From positions 62,001-126,000 of the forward strand of contig CAYSAU010000002.1 of the NCBI GenBank assembly GCA_964429135.1: a stretch of 64,000 nt of DNA, written 5' to 3'. The DNA comes from CAZSDU01 sp964429135 (GTDB lineage Bacteria; Bacteroidota; Bacteroidia; Bacteroidales; FEN-979). Both the position numbers and the translations under genes were made by a program. This document shows, one piece after another, positions 34,392 to 42,972 of this stretch. Numbering within the stretch: position 1 is the stretch's first letter; each line of letters opens with the position of its first letter. The notes under the pieces are model-generated. The model saw only the letters and a program-made list of their open reading frames with translations. It did not search any database and was not told the origin of the DNA.

Positions 34392-37007
34392 ATGAGACTA
34401 CGCCTTTTATTCATAATACCCTTGCTAATTTCAATCAAACTGTTTGGACAGGTTCGCCTTGGTGAACCCCATGTGATGGATTATAATACCCCCAAAGACT
34501 ATATCATAGGCGGGATTACAGTTAGCGGGGTGAAATATCTCGATGTGAATGTCCTGATCATGCTTTCAGGTTTAACGGTCGGGGATAATATCAAAATCCC
34601 GGGTGATAAAATAACCCAATCAATTAAAAAGTTGTGGGATCAGGGGTTATTTGAAGACGTAAAAATTTCTGTTTCCAGCATTGTTGATAACCAGGTTTTC
34701 CTGGATATTCAGCTCAGGGAACGTCCTCGGCTTGCAAAATTCCAGTTCAACGGAATTAAAAAATCAGATGCCGATGATATACGGGAGAAAATCCGGCTGG
34801 TTAAAGGGGATTATGTAACTGATAACCTGATCATCAAGACCACCAATATTATCCGTAAGTTTTACAGGGATAAAGGTTATCTGAACGTGGACATTGAAAT
34901 CGTACAGCGAAGAGATTCGGTCACGGCCAATGAAGTAACCCTGATCATCAATATAGATAAAAACGAGAAAGTCAAGGTGCTGACCATCAATCTTCATGGG
35001 AATAAGAGTCTGAGCAGTGAAATGATCAAGGCTTCCCTGAAGAAAACCAAAGAGAAAAGCATTTTCAATCCGCTGAACGATCTGGATCAAGTAGTGTATA
35101 AATCAGTCGAGACTACTGCAAAAATGGATTTTGTTGAGATCGCCAATGTGATCGGCGATCATGCTACAAACAATATCCGGATACGGATTTTTAAATCCTC
35201 GAAATTCATTGATGAGGAATATCAGGCCGACAAGCTCAATCTTATTGCTAAATACAATTCCCTGGGATACCGGGATGCACGGATTCTAAGGGATTCCATT
35301 TCAAAAAATGCTGACAATACCATCAACATTGACCTGTGGATTGAAGAAGGTCCGAAATACTTTGTACGGAATATTACCTGGGTCGGAAATACTAAGTATT
35401 CTTCCTCCTTCCTGGATCGTATTTTAAAGATCAGCAAAGGGGATGTATATGATCAAGCTGCCATTGAAACCGCACTGACCTATAATCCCAACGGCAGCGA
35501 TATCCGGTCGTTATACATGGATGATGGTTATCTGTTTTTTGATGTCCAACCAGTGGAAGTTAAAGTCGAAAATGATTCCATTGATCTTGAAATCCGTATG
35601 CATGAAGGGAAACAGGCAACAGTAAGCAAGGTTACGATCAAGGGAAATACAAAAACAAATGATCATGTCGCTTTGCGTGAGGTACAAACCCGGCCCGGAC
35701 AGCTCTTTAGCAGGGATCTGTTAATCCGGTCCCAGCGGCAGCTCGCCCAGTTGAAATATTTTGACCCGGAAAAACTTAACCCTACGGTCAATCCGATCCC
35801 GGAAGACGGAACCGTAGATATCGGTTATGAGGTCACCGAGACTTCGGCAGACCAGATTGAGCTTTCGGGAGGCTGGGGATACGGCCGCATTGTTGGAACC
35901 CTCGGTCTTTCTTTTAACAATTTTTCCTTGAGGAATGTCCTCAATCTGAAAGCCTGGAAACCTATTCCTGCCGGCGACGGACAAAAGCTCAGCCTCAGGT
36001 TCCAGACATACGGTAAAGGCTACTTCAGCTATAGCGTTTCCTTTACCGAGCCATGGATGGGCGGAAGAAAACCCCTTGCACTCAGTTTGTCGTATTTCCA
36101 TTCACGCTATACCAATGGTTTGGCTGCCAACGATCCCAGTTATGCTTATTTTAAAATTGACGGGGTGTCTATCGGATTAGGAACCCAGCTTAACTGGCCG
36201 GATAATTATTTCTCCCTTTACCAAAGTCTGAATTACAACCGCTATAACACCCATAACTATTCCCAGATCTTCACTTTCGGTGGCGGAAATGGAGTATATA
36301 ATGCCATCAGTTATGGGATTATATTATCCAGAAACTCAGTAGATGCACCTATTTTCGCCAGATCAGGATCGGAATTATCACTCAACCTTGAACTTACGCC
36401 TCCATATTCTCTTTTCAGGGGCAATGTGGATTATAAAAATATGGAAGCCAGCGAAAAATACAAATGGGTGGAATATTACAAGATCAAATTTAAGGGGGCA
36501 TGGTATATCAACCTGGTAGAAAAATTGGTATTATCTCCAAGGCTGCAGTTTGGTTTTTTAGGCGCTTATAATCAAAATCTGGGAGTTACTCCCTTCGAGA
36601 GATTTTATCTTGGCGGTGACGGACTTACCGGTTATAATAATATGGATGGAAGAGAACTGATCGGAATGCGGGGTTATGCCAATAACTCCCTCACCCCGGG
36701 TTATCCGAATACGATTGGGGGAACGGTTTATACCCGATATACCTTTGAACTTCGTTATCCGGTATCTCTGAATCCTAATGCCACAATATATGGTCTTGCT
36801 TTCCTCGAAGCTGGAAACGATTGGCTTTACTGGAATAATTTCAACCCTTTTAACGTATATCGCTCGGCTGGAGTCGGAGTCAGGGTATTTCTTCCGATGT
36901 TTGGTTTGCTCGGACTTGATTGGGGATACGGGATTGATCAGGTTCCGGGAGTTCCGGGCGCCAATGGCGGTCAGTTCCATTTCTCCATTAACTCGTCTAT
37001 TGATTAG
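34392..37007 (+). CDS. bamA: outer-membrane protein assembly factor BamA
   Basis: BamA inserts barrel proteins into the outer membrane. The 871-residue protein has a signal peptide (about 1-19), five POTRA-like domains (about residues 30-455, starting with YIIGGITVSGVKYLDVNVL), and a 16-stranded barrel of the surface-antigen D15 type. Recognisable parts are SWGxG-like SGGWGYGRIVGTLGLSFNNF and the near-terminal LPMFGLLGLDWGYGID. It ends in HFSINSSID and not the classic aromatic C-terminal residue. It is in the porG-uppS-bamA-skp-skp set. Confidence 0.93.
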   Translation: MRLRLLFIIPLLISIKLFGQVRLGEPHVMDYNTPKDYIIGGITVSGVKYLDVNVLIMLSGLTVGDNIKIPGDKITQSIKKLWDQGLFEDVKISVSSIVDNQVFLDIQLRERPRLAKFQFNGIKKSDADDIREKIRLVKGDYVTDNLIIKTTNIIRKFYRDKGYLNVDIEIVQRRDSVTANEVTLIINIDKNEKVKVLTINLHGNKSLSSEMIKASLKKTKEKSIFNPLNDLDQVVYKSVETTAKMDFVEIANVIGDHATNNIRIRIFKSSKFIDEEYQADKLNLIAKYNSLGYRDARILRDSISKNADNTINIDLWIEEGPKYFVRNITWVGNTKYSSSFLDRILKISKGDVYDQAAIETALTYNPNGSDIRSLYMDDGYLFFDVQPVEVKVENDSIDLEIRMHEGKQATVSKVTIKGNTKTNDHVALREVQTRPGQLFSRDLLIRSQRQLAQLKYFDPEKLNPTVNPIPEDGTVDIGYEVTETSADQIELSGGWGYGRIVGTLGLSFNNFSLRNVLNLKAWKPIPAGDGQKLSLRFQTYGKGYFSYSVSFTEPWMGGRKPLALSLSYFHSRYTNGLAANDPSYAYFKIDGVSIGLGTQLNWPDNYFSLYQSLNYNRYNTHNYSQIFTFGGGNGVYNAISYGIILSRNSVDAPIFARSGSELSLNLELTPPYSLFRGNVDYKNMEASEKYKWVEYYKIKFKGAWYINLVEKLVLSPRLQFGFLGAYNQNLGVTPFERFYLGGDGLTGYNNMDGRELIGMRGYANNSLTPGYPNTIGGTVYTRYTFELRYPVSLNPNATIYGLAFLEAGNDWLYWNNFNPFNVYRSAGVGVRVFLPMFGLLGLDWGYGIDQVPGVPGANGGQFHFSINSSID

Positions 37008-37014
37008 AAAGAAG

Positions 37015-37042
37015 GAACAAAGTGAACAAAGTAACAAGGAGT
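37015..37042. repeat. short 9-bp tandem repeat between bamA and skp
   Basis: Two perfect copies of GAACAAAGT (37015-37023 and 37024-37032) are followed by the degenerate AACAAGGAGT. It begins 7 bases after the bamA stop codon. It is a shorter relative of the octamer arrays at 26841 and 49038, though the unit length is 9. Confidence 0.6.
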
Positions 37043-37062
37043 CAGGGTATTTGTTAATTGAT

Positions 37063-37070
37063 TAATTTTG
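37063..37070 (+). promoter_or_regulatory. -7 promoter box of the first skp
   Basis: TAATTTTG fits TAnnTTTG exactly and lies 20 bases before the ATG at 37091. No clear -33 TTG is seen. It could give the chaperone gene its own promoter downstream of bamA. Confidence 0.4.
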
Positions 37071-37090
37071 CTATGTTAAATCTTAATTTT

Positions 37091-37762
37091 ATGAAAAAAC
37101 TGGTTTTTTTTATTGCTGTATTCTTTTTTATGGCAGGTTTCATACAGGCGCAGAAATTTGCTTATGTTGATACTCAGTACATTCTGGATAATATTCCTGA
37201 ATTTTCTGAAGCACAATCTCAGCTGGATGAGATTTCAGCCGAATGGCAAAAGGAAATTGAAGCAAAATTTGCAGAAGTCGATAAGATGTATAAAGATTAT
37301 CAGACCCAGTCGGTTTTACTTCCTGAAGACATGAAGAAAAAAAAGGAACAGGAAATCGTGGATAAGGAAAAGGAAGCTAAAGCTTTACAACGCACACGCT
37401 TCGGCAAGGATGGCGATTTATTTAAAAAGCGCCAGGAATTGGTCAAACCTATACAGGAAAAAGTATATAATGCCATCCAGGAAATCGCGACTAATAATAA
37501 CTATGCGGTAGTTTTCGATAAAGGGGGAAGCCTGACGATGATGTATGCCAATCCAAAATATGATGTCAGCGATGAGGTACTTGACAATCTGGGCGCTAGT
37601 CTGAGCGGAAGGAAATCTAAATCTAAAACTGCAGGGGGCAGTACGGTAACTCCTCCTCCTTCTCCCGCTTCAGGAACTCCTGCTGTGAACAGCAGTGGAA
37701 CAACTCCCACAAGACCTGCAGGAGGGAAACAAGATACTCCGCCAAGAGATGGAAAGAAATAG
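37091..37762 (+). CDS. OmpH/Skp family periplasmic chaperone with Pro/Thr-rich tail
   Basis: The 223-residue protein begins at the ATG at 37091 (MKKLVFFIAVFF). It has a signal peptide ending near IQAQK, then FAYVDTQYILDNIPE, the start of the OmpH/Skp domain. A long coiled-coil hairpin follows (about residues 45-130), then NNNYAVVFDKGG. Skp trimers hold unfolded outer-membrane proteins for BamA. Unlike its neighbour, it carries a roughly 45-residue tail rich in Pro, Thr, Gly and Ser. Earlier in-frame ATGs at 37058 and 37073 lie upstream of or inside the promoter-like box and are not used. Confidence 0.88.
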   Translation: MKKLVFFIAVFFFMAGFIQAQKFAYVDTQYILDNIPEFSEAQSQLDEISAEWQKEIEAKFAEVDKMYKDYQTQSVLLPEDMKKKKEQEIVDKEKEAKALQRTRFGKDGDLFKKRQELVKPIQEKVYNAIQEIATNNNYAVVFDKGGSLTMMYANPKYDVSDEVLDNLGASLSGRKSKSKTAGGSTVTPPPSPASGTPAVNSSGTTPTRPAGGKQDTPPRDGKK

Positions 37763-37772
37763 TTTTTTTGCT

Positions 37773-37780
37773 TACATTTG
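37773..37780 (+). promoter_or_regulatory. -7 promoter box of the second skp
   Basis: TACATTTG followed by CCC fits TAnnTTTG exactly, 38 bases before the ATG at 37819. It would allow the second chaperone to be expressed separately from the first. Confidence 0.45.
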
Positions 37781-37818
37781 CCCGGCGTTTTGAAGTATAA
37801 ACCAATTAATCAATAACA

Positions 37819-38337
37819 ATGAAGAAAACAATAAAGCTCTTTGCCATTATCGCGATGATCATTGGCTGTTCTTTTACAACACCGGCTCAGAATCCGGTTA
37901 AAATCGGTCATATTGATTTCAATACCCTGCTGGCTGCTATGCCCGGAATTGATTCAGTCAGGATCAAACTCCAGAAATATCAACAGTCCCTGAGTGATCA
38001 GATGGATGCCATGAAAGCCGAGTTTGAAAATAAATATTTGGATTATCAGTCACAGGCTTCCACCATGTCGGACCTGATCAAACAGACGAAAGAAAGAGAA
38101 CTCTCAGATCTACAGTCACGTATTGACGCTTTCCAACAGAAGGCCAATCAGGATCTCCAAGCCAAACAACAGGAATTGGTTCAGCCTTTCATCGAAAAAG
38201 CAAAAACAGGTGTCAGGGAAGTAGCTAAGGAAAATAAATATACCTATGTCCTGAATTCCATTGAGGATGTGGTTCTCTATTCTGAACCCACCGATGATTT
38301 GATGTTGCTGGTTAAGAAAAAACTTGGCATTCAATAG
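37819..38337 (+). CDS. OmpH/Skp family periplasmic chaperone
   Basis: The 172-residue protein has a signal peptide (about 1-24, ending near TPAQN), then VKIGHIDFNTLLAAMPGID, the OmpH/Skp start, a coiled-coil region (about 45-125) with many Gln and Lys, and YVLNSIEDVVLYSEP near the end. It resembles the preceding gene but lacks its Pro/Thr tail. The pair of Skp-like genes after bamA is usual in Bacteroidota. A strong terminator follows at 38358. Confidence 0.9.
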   Translation: MKKTIKLFAIIAMIIGCSFTTPAQNPVKIGHIDFNTLLAAMPGIDSVRIKLQKYQQSLSDQMDAMKAEFENKYLDYQSQASTMSDLIKQTKERELSDLQSRIDAFQQKANQDLQAKQQELVQPFIEKAKTGVREVAKENKYTYVLNSIEDVVLYSEPTDDLMLLVKKKLGIQ

Positions 38338-38357
38338 AGCTTGTAAAAATTTAATGA

Positions 38358-38400
38358 AACAGGCCGCAGCATATGATGATTGCGGCCTGTTTGTTTTTTT
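38358..38400 (+). terminator. intrinsic terminator after the second skp
   Basis: An 11-bp stem, AACAGGCCGCA with TGCGGCCTGTT, encloses a 12-base loop and is followed by TGTTTTTTT. It marks the end of the porG-uppS-bamA-skp-skp transcription unit. The downstream peptidase start at 38439 lies outside it. Confidence 0.88.
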
Positions 38401-38438
38401 CATGTAATTTTATTGATTCCCTTGGTAAATTGCTTTTA

Positions 38439-40043
38439 ATGGCCAAATTCATCAGGCAACTCGCTTTTCTTTTCTTTCTCAGTTTTGTCCTTTTTTGGCC
38501 TCATTCCTTATTTCCGCAAAACGACCCGCTGACCACAGCCCGTAAGGTGATATACCCGGAGTTCATTTCTTCCGTGGTGAATGTTATTGCCTCTGATTCA
38601 TTGCAGGGAAGAAATACGCCAAGTACGGGTTTGGATAAGGCAGCAGATTTTATTGCGGAACAGTTTAAAAATATGGGATTGCAGCCCTTGCAACAGGACT
38701 ATTTTCAACCCCTGGGCTATTGCTACCTGGATCTGGGGCGTGATAATACTTTGTCGGTTTTCAGCCATGCTGATACGATAACATTGGCATTGAAAACTGA
38801 TTTCATTCCCTATGAAATTACCGGGAATCAGAATGTCGAGGCTTCTGCTGTTTTTGCAGGTTATGGCATCACTGCTCCTGACTATCATTATGATGACTAT
38901 AAAAAGATTGATGCCAGGGGAAAAGTAGTAGTTATTTTACGTCAGGAACCCGGTCAAACAGATTCTTCCCAGAAATTATTCAAGGGGCTGGAATCTACCC
39001 CCTATTCAATCCTCAGGAAAAAAGTCAATATGGCCATACAGCATGGAGCTATGGGGGTAATCGTTTTGTCAGGGCCTTTGAACTATTCTTCACTGAAGCC
39101 CAAAGGGTTTCCCTGGCCTGCCTTATCAAAAACCCTGCCCAGTGATGCCCTGCCTTTGATCTACTGTGATGATCTCGAAAAAACAATACCTGTCGTTCAT
39201 GCCGGCGAAGCCATGGTGAACATGCTATTTGGCCATGCGGATTCTCTGAAGAGGATACAACAACGCATAGATGCTTTAGGGCAGGCGGAGTCTTTCGACA
39301 TTCCCGGAGTTAAATTACATTTAAAGACATCCGTTGAACCGCTTCCGCTGAGAGGGAAAAATGTGGCCGGATTTCTACAAGGAAGAGATCCGAAATTGAG
39401 TTCCGAAATTCTGGTGATTGGAGCTCATTACGATCATATCGGGTTCATGAAAGCAACTAAGGAAGGAAGCGATTCCATATTTAACGGGGCTGACGATAAT
39501 GCCTCCGGGACTGCCGGTGTAATTGCCATTGCCAGGGCTTTTTCAGCTATGAAAATCAAACCGAAACGCAGCGTATTATTCATTCTTTTTGCAGGGGAAG
39601 AATTAGGGCTGCTTGGATCTTCGACTTATGTCAGAAAACCATTGCTCCCGCTTGATGCTACGGTGGCCATGATCAACCTTGATATGATTGGACGCAACCA
39701 TCCAGACTCTCTTTTCATCGAGGGAGCACGCCAGAACCCCGGTTTGATGAAAATTATCCGCAAGGAAAATAGAAAAACAGGGATGACACTGGTCGGATCA
39801 AGGAGTAAAAAAATGAGCGGAGGCAGTGATCATTATCCATTCTACCAGAAAAATATTCCCGCTGTATTTTTCTTTACTGGTTTGCATAAGGATTATCATA
39901 AAGTGAGCGATAATCCCGACCGTTTGGATGCCGGTAAAAATGCCCGCGTGGCCAGGCTGGCTTTTTTAACCGCCTGGCACATTGCCAATGAGAAACATCA
40001 TTATAAAAGGAACAAATCAATCCAGAACGATAACGAAAATTAA
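38439..40043 (+). CDS. secreted M28 family zinc peptidase
   Basis: The 534-residue protein starts at the ATG at 38439; a frame from 38373 starts inside the terminator hairpin and is rejected. It has a signal peptide (ending near LFPQND), a PA-like insert in the middle (about residues 130-290), and the M28 peptidase domain (about 300-515). Zinc-ligand motifs are visible: GAHYDHIGF, NGADDNASGT, AGEELGLLGSS, NLDMIGR and GGSDHYPF. This fits aminopeptidases of the M28 family that act in the periplasm or outside the cell. It is followed by the DUF6263 gene after 5 bases. Confidence 0.88.
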   Translation: MAKFIRQLAFLFFLSFVLFWPHSLFPQNDPLTTARKVIYPEFISSVVNVIASDSLQGRNTPSTGLDKAADFIAEQFKNMGLQPLQQDYFQPLGYCYLDLGRDNTLSVFSHADTITLALKTDFIPYEITGNQNVEASAVFAGYGITAPDYHYDDYKKIDARGKVVVILRQEPGQTDSSQKLFKGLESTPYSILRKKVNMAIQHGAMGVIVLSGPLNYSSLKPKGFPWPALSKTLPSDALPLIYCDDLEKTIPVVHAGEAMVNMLFGHADSLKRIQQRIDALGQAESFDIPGVKLHLKTSVEPLPLRGKNVAGFLQGRDPKLSSEILVIGAHYDHIGFMKATKEGSDSIFNGADDNASGTAGVIAIARAFSAMKIKPKRSVLFILFAGEELGLLGSSTYVRKPLLPLDATVAMINLDMIGRNHPDSLFIEGARQNPGLMKIIRKENRKTGMTLVGSRSKKMSGGSDHYPFYQKNIPAVFFFTGLHKDYHKVSDNPDRLDAGKNARVARLAFLTAWHIANEKHHYKRNKSIQNDNEN

Positions 40044-40048
40044 TCCTC

Positions 40049-40885
40049 ATGAAAACAACCCAATCCCTCATGCTATTATTCCTGATCCTTTTGGTTTCTC
40101 CAGTTGGCGCTCAGGAAAAATTTTCACTTTCATTTCGCTATCAAGCTGGAGAGACTTACCGCTATAAGGGTGTCAATGCTTATGATATGTCTCAGGAAAT
40201 GAATGGTCAGGAGATGAAGCTGTCTGGATCAGTCAACAACATGATGCAGTTGTTCACTGAATCTGTCGATAAAGATGGCAATATTACTTTCATCCTCACG
40301 CTTGAAGAGATCAAAGCGACCATGAAAAATGCCATGTTCGACACCATCATTGAACCAAAAGATATGATCGGAAAGAAAACCCGCCTGATCATGGATAAAT
40401 ACGGAAAAGAAACCAGCAGGGAAGAATTGGATACAACCAAATCGTTAAAGGGACTGGATGGAGGGATGGATGCCCTTTTTACTCATGCTTTTTTCAGGCT
40501 TCCTGAGTGGCCTGTGGGGATGGGAGAAAAATGGGAGGTAGAAACAAGCGATACCGCGAAGATAGGGGAAGGATATACCCATACCACGGAACATCAGGAA
40601 TATACTATCATTCAAAAAGAAAACAAGAATGGTCATGATTGCCTGAATATCGGATTCATATCAAAAACTGAAACGACTGGGAGAATTTTTCAGATGGGAA
40701 TGGAATTAATTTTAGAAGGGAGTGGGGATGTCAAAGGAGAGATATGGTTCGATCCGAAATCGGGTATCATGCTTTCCAAGGAAAGCACTACCACCATGGA
40801 TATGACTTATGCCCTGACCGGTCAGGTGAAAATGTCCATCCCTTCCACTCAAACCATACATAAGAGCTATAAGCTAATGGAATAG
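40049..40885 (+). CDS. DUF6263 family secreted protein
   Basis: The 278-residue protein has a signal peptide (cleavage near VGAQEK). The mature part is beta-rich with FSLSFRYQAGETYRYKG at the start, which resembles DUF6263 of Bacteroidota. A later stretch, ESTTTMDMTYALTGQVKM, is typical of a curved beta-sheet in lipid- or ligand-binding proteins. No catalytic residues are apparent. It follows the M28 peptidase closely. Function unknown. Confidence 0.65.
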   Translation: MKTTQSLMLLFLILLVSPVGAQEKFSLSFRYQAGETYRYKGVNAYDMSQEMNGQEMKLSGSVNNMMQLFTESVDKDGNITFILTLEEIKATMKNAMFDTIIEPKDMIGKKTRLIMDKYGKETSREELDTTKSLKGLDGGMDALFTHAFFRLPEWPVGMGEKWEVETSDTAKIGEGYTHTTEHQEYTIIQKENKNGHDCLNIGFISKTETTGRIFQMGMELILEGSGDVKGEIWFDPKSGIMLSKESTTTMDMTYALTGQVKMSIPSTQTIHKSYKLME

Positions 40886-40898
40886 TCCTTGAGGTTCC

Positions 40899-42629
40899 TT
40901 AGCGGGAAAAGTTTTTTCTTTTCTTCCGCTTTTCCGGTCCGGAGGAATGAAAATCACGTCTTGGTTTTTTATCATCGGATGATTTTGGACTAAAACCTGT
41001 TGATTTTCTATCTTCCTTGACGATTAAAGGAGCTCCACGGAATTTAGCCTTTTTCAGGGCTTTGATGAGGCTCACTGCAGCCTGTCCATCCACTTCAAAA
41101 GTAGCAGAACTTTTATTCAGGTCAATCTTCCCGATGGGGATCTTTTTTCCGGGAGTGTATTCGTTGATCAGTTCAATCAGTGTATTCGGAAATAACCCAT
41201 CCATTTTCCCTTTATTGATATATAAACGGGTATAACCGGCCACGGATTCGAATCCATTCTTTTCTCCGTATTTAAACTTACCTCCGGGATGGTTTTTATC
41301 CTCCAGGGCATTGATATCGACAGCGTCCTTATAATACTCCAGAAAGCGGTTGAATTCAAGGGCAACAAATCGTTTAATCACATCTTCCTTCTCAATCCAT
41401 TCCAGTTTACGATAGATGGCTGGTAAATAGCTGTCGATCTCCATATGCTCTAATTCCACCTTTTCCATCTTGTTGATCATATTGAATAGTTGTTTTTCAC
41501 ATATCTCCCTTCCTCCGGGAACTTTTCCGGCGGTGAAGGTTTTGTTGATTTTTTTTTCTATCTGACGGATCAGGTGTTTTTCTTTCAGGTTAATAATGGC
41601 AATCGAGGTTCCCATCTTTCCGGCCCGCCCTGTTCGGCCACTGCGGTGGGTATAGGCATCCAGGTCGTCAGGCAGGTTATAGTTAATAATATGGGTAAGG
41701 TCATCCACATCGATACCCCTGGCGGCCACATCTGTGGCAACGAGCAATTGTACATGACCGATCCGGAATTTTTGCATCACAATATCTCTTTGACCCTGGG
41801 AAAGTTCCCCGTGCAGCGCTTCGGCATTGTATCCATCATGGATGAGTTTATCAGCCACTTCCTGGGTTTCTCTACGGGTACGGCAAAACACTATACCATA
41901 AATGGAAGGGTAAAAATCGACCAGCCGCTTGAGGGCAAGGTATTTGTCGCGGGCATGTACCGTATAATATATGTGCTTGATGTTATCAGCACCTGAATTC
42001 CGGTTTCCAATGGTGATTTCTACAGGATGATGCATGAATTTTTTCGCGATGACGGCTACTTCGTTTGGCATGGTTGCCGAGAAAAGCAGGGTATTCCTTT
42101 CGGTGGGTACTTCAGCCAGGATTTCGTTGATGCTATCGATAAATCCCATATTCAGCATTTCATCGGCTTCATCCAGGATGACTTTTTTAACGTCATTCAG
42201 CTTAATCGCTTTACGACGTATCAGATCAAGCAAACGGCCTGGAGTCGCAATGACGATCTGAACGCCTTTTTTCAGGGCTTTGATCTGAACTTCCATACTA
42301 CTGCCTCCGTAAACAGGAAGAATTTTCAAGTCTCCGGCATATCTGGCAAAGTCGTTGAGGTCTCCGGTAATCTGTATGCATAACTCACGGGTCGGACAAA
42401 TGACCAGGGACTGAGGGGTTTTGTGTTTTGCACTGATTTGTTGAATCAGCGGCAATCCATAGGCGGCCGTCTTTCCGGTTCCGGTTTGTGCCAGCACCAC
42501 GATATCTGTATCTTTTCCAAGTAGCAATGGAATTACTTTTTCCTGTACCGGCATGGGGAATTCAAAACCAAGTTCGGACAAAGCACGAACATGATCCGGG
42601 TGGACGCCTAATTCTTCAAATGTAATCAT
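40899..42629 (-). CDS. deaD: DEAD-box RNA helicase with DbpA-like C-terminal domain
   Basis: The 576-residue protein has all the DEAD-box motifs: Q motif region, AQTGTGKTAA (motif I, about 47-56), PTRELC (about 79-84), LDEADEM (about 152-158), SATMP, and HRSGRTGRAG. After a linker, a DbpA-type RNA-binding domain (about residues 475-555) with YTRLYINKGKMDGLFPNTL is seen, then a basic tail (KKRKKRKNFSR). DeaD/CsdA helicases help ribosome assembly and mRNA turnover, particularly in the cold. The leader of about 100 bases is long. Symbol by family resemblance. Confidence 0.9.
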   Translation of the reverse strand: MITFEELGVHPDHVRALSELGFEFPMPVQEKVIPLLLGKDTDIVVLAQTGTGKTAAYGLPLIQQISAKHKTPQSLVICPTRELCIQITGDLNDFARYAGDLKILPVYGGSSMEVQIKALKKGVQIVIATPGRLLDLIRRKAIKLNDVKKVILDEADEMLNMGFIDSINEILAEVPTERNTLLFSATMPNEVAVIAKKFMHHPVEITIGNRNSGADNIKHIYYTVHARDKYLALKRLVDFYPSIYGIVFCRTRRETQEVADKLIHDGYNAEALHGELSQGQRDIVMQKFRIGHVQLLVATDVAARGIDVDDLTHIINYNLPDDLDAYTHRSGRTGRAGKMGTSIAIINLKEKHLIRQIEKKINKTFTAGKVPGGREICEKQLFNMINKMEKVELEHMEIDSYLPAIYRKLEWIEKEDVIKRFVALEFNRFLEYYKDAVDINALEDKNHPGGKFKYGEKNGFESVAGYTRLYINKGKMDGLFPNTLIELINEYTPGKKIPIGKIDLNKSSATFEVDGQAAVSLIKALKKAKFRGAPLIVKEDRKSTGFSPKSSDDKKPRRDFHSSGPEKRKKRKNFSR

Positions 42630-42972
42630 ACGAATTTCTTGTTAGGTGCTTTCGGGCTTTCCGGGACTTTGTATGGGTACGAAGGGGGGAAATCAATCAG
42701 ATATAAAAACCGGAAACACAGATGAATAATGCGGCAAAGGTAGCACAATTTTTTCGATTAAAAAATTTTGCCATATCCATGAACTGATTTTCATTAATAA
42801 CAAAGAATCATTCAGAATTTAAATAACAGGATACCGTTAATATGAAAATCATAGGGATGAAATAAATAAACAGTTTTACCAATAAACTGCAAAGGATTGT
42901 CGTTAATGTTTTAATACGGCCAATTATATATTTAGGTAAAGGAAATCAATAAATCATCAAAATGACCAAGCC
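42630..42972. other. divergent intergenic region of deaD and a lipoprotein gene
   Basis: This 343-base interval holds the deaD promoter (minus strand) and a possible promoter for the lipoprotein gene. The remainder is AT-rich. I see no open frame of note, no tRNA and no strong hairpin. A candidate box TATATTTA for the lipoprotein gene lies at 42927-42934, with a TTG at 42897-42899 rather far upstream. Confidence 0.45.
42735..42742 (-). promoter_or_regulatory. -7 promoter box of deaD
   Basis: The minus strand reads TACCTTTG followed by C, an exact TAnnTTTG box. It would give deaD a 5' leader of about 100 bases. Confidence 0.5.
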
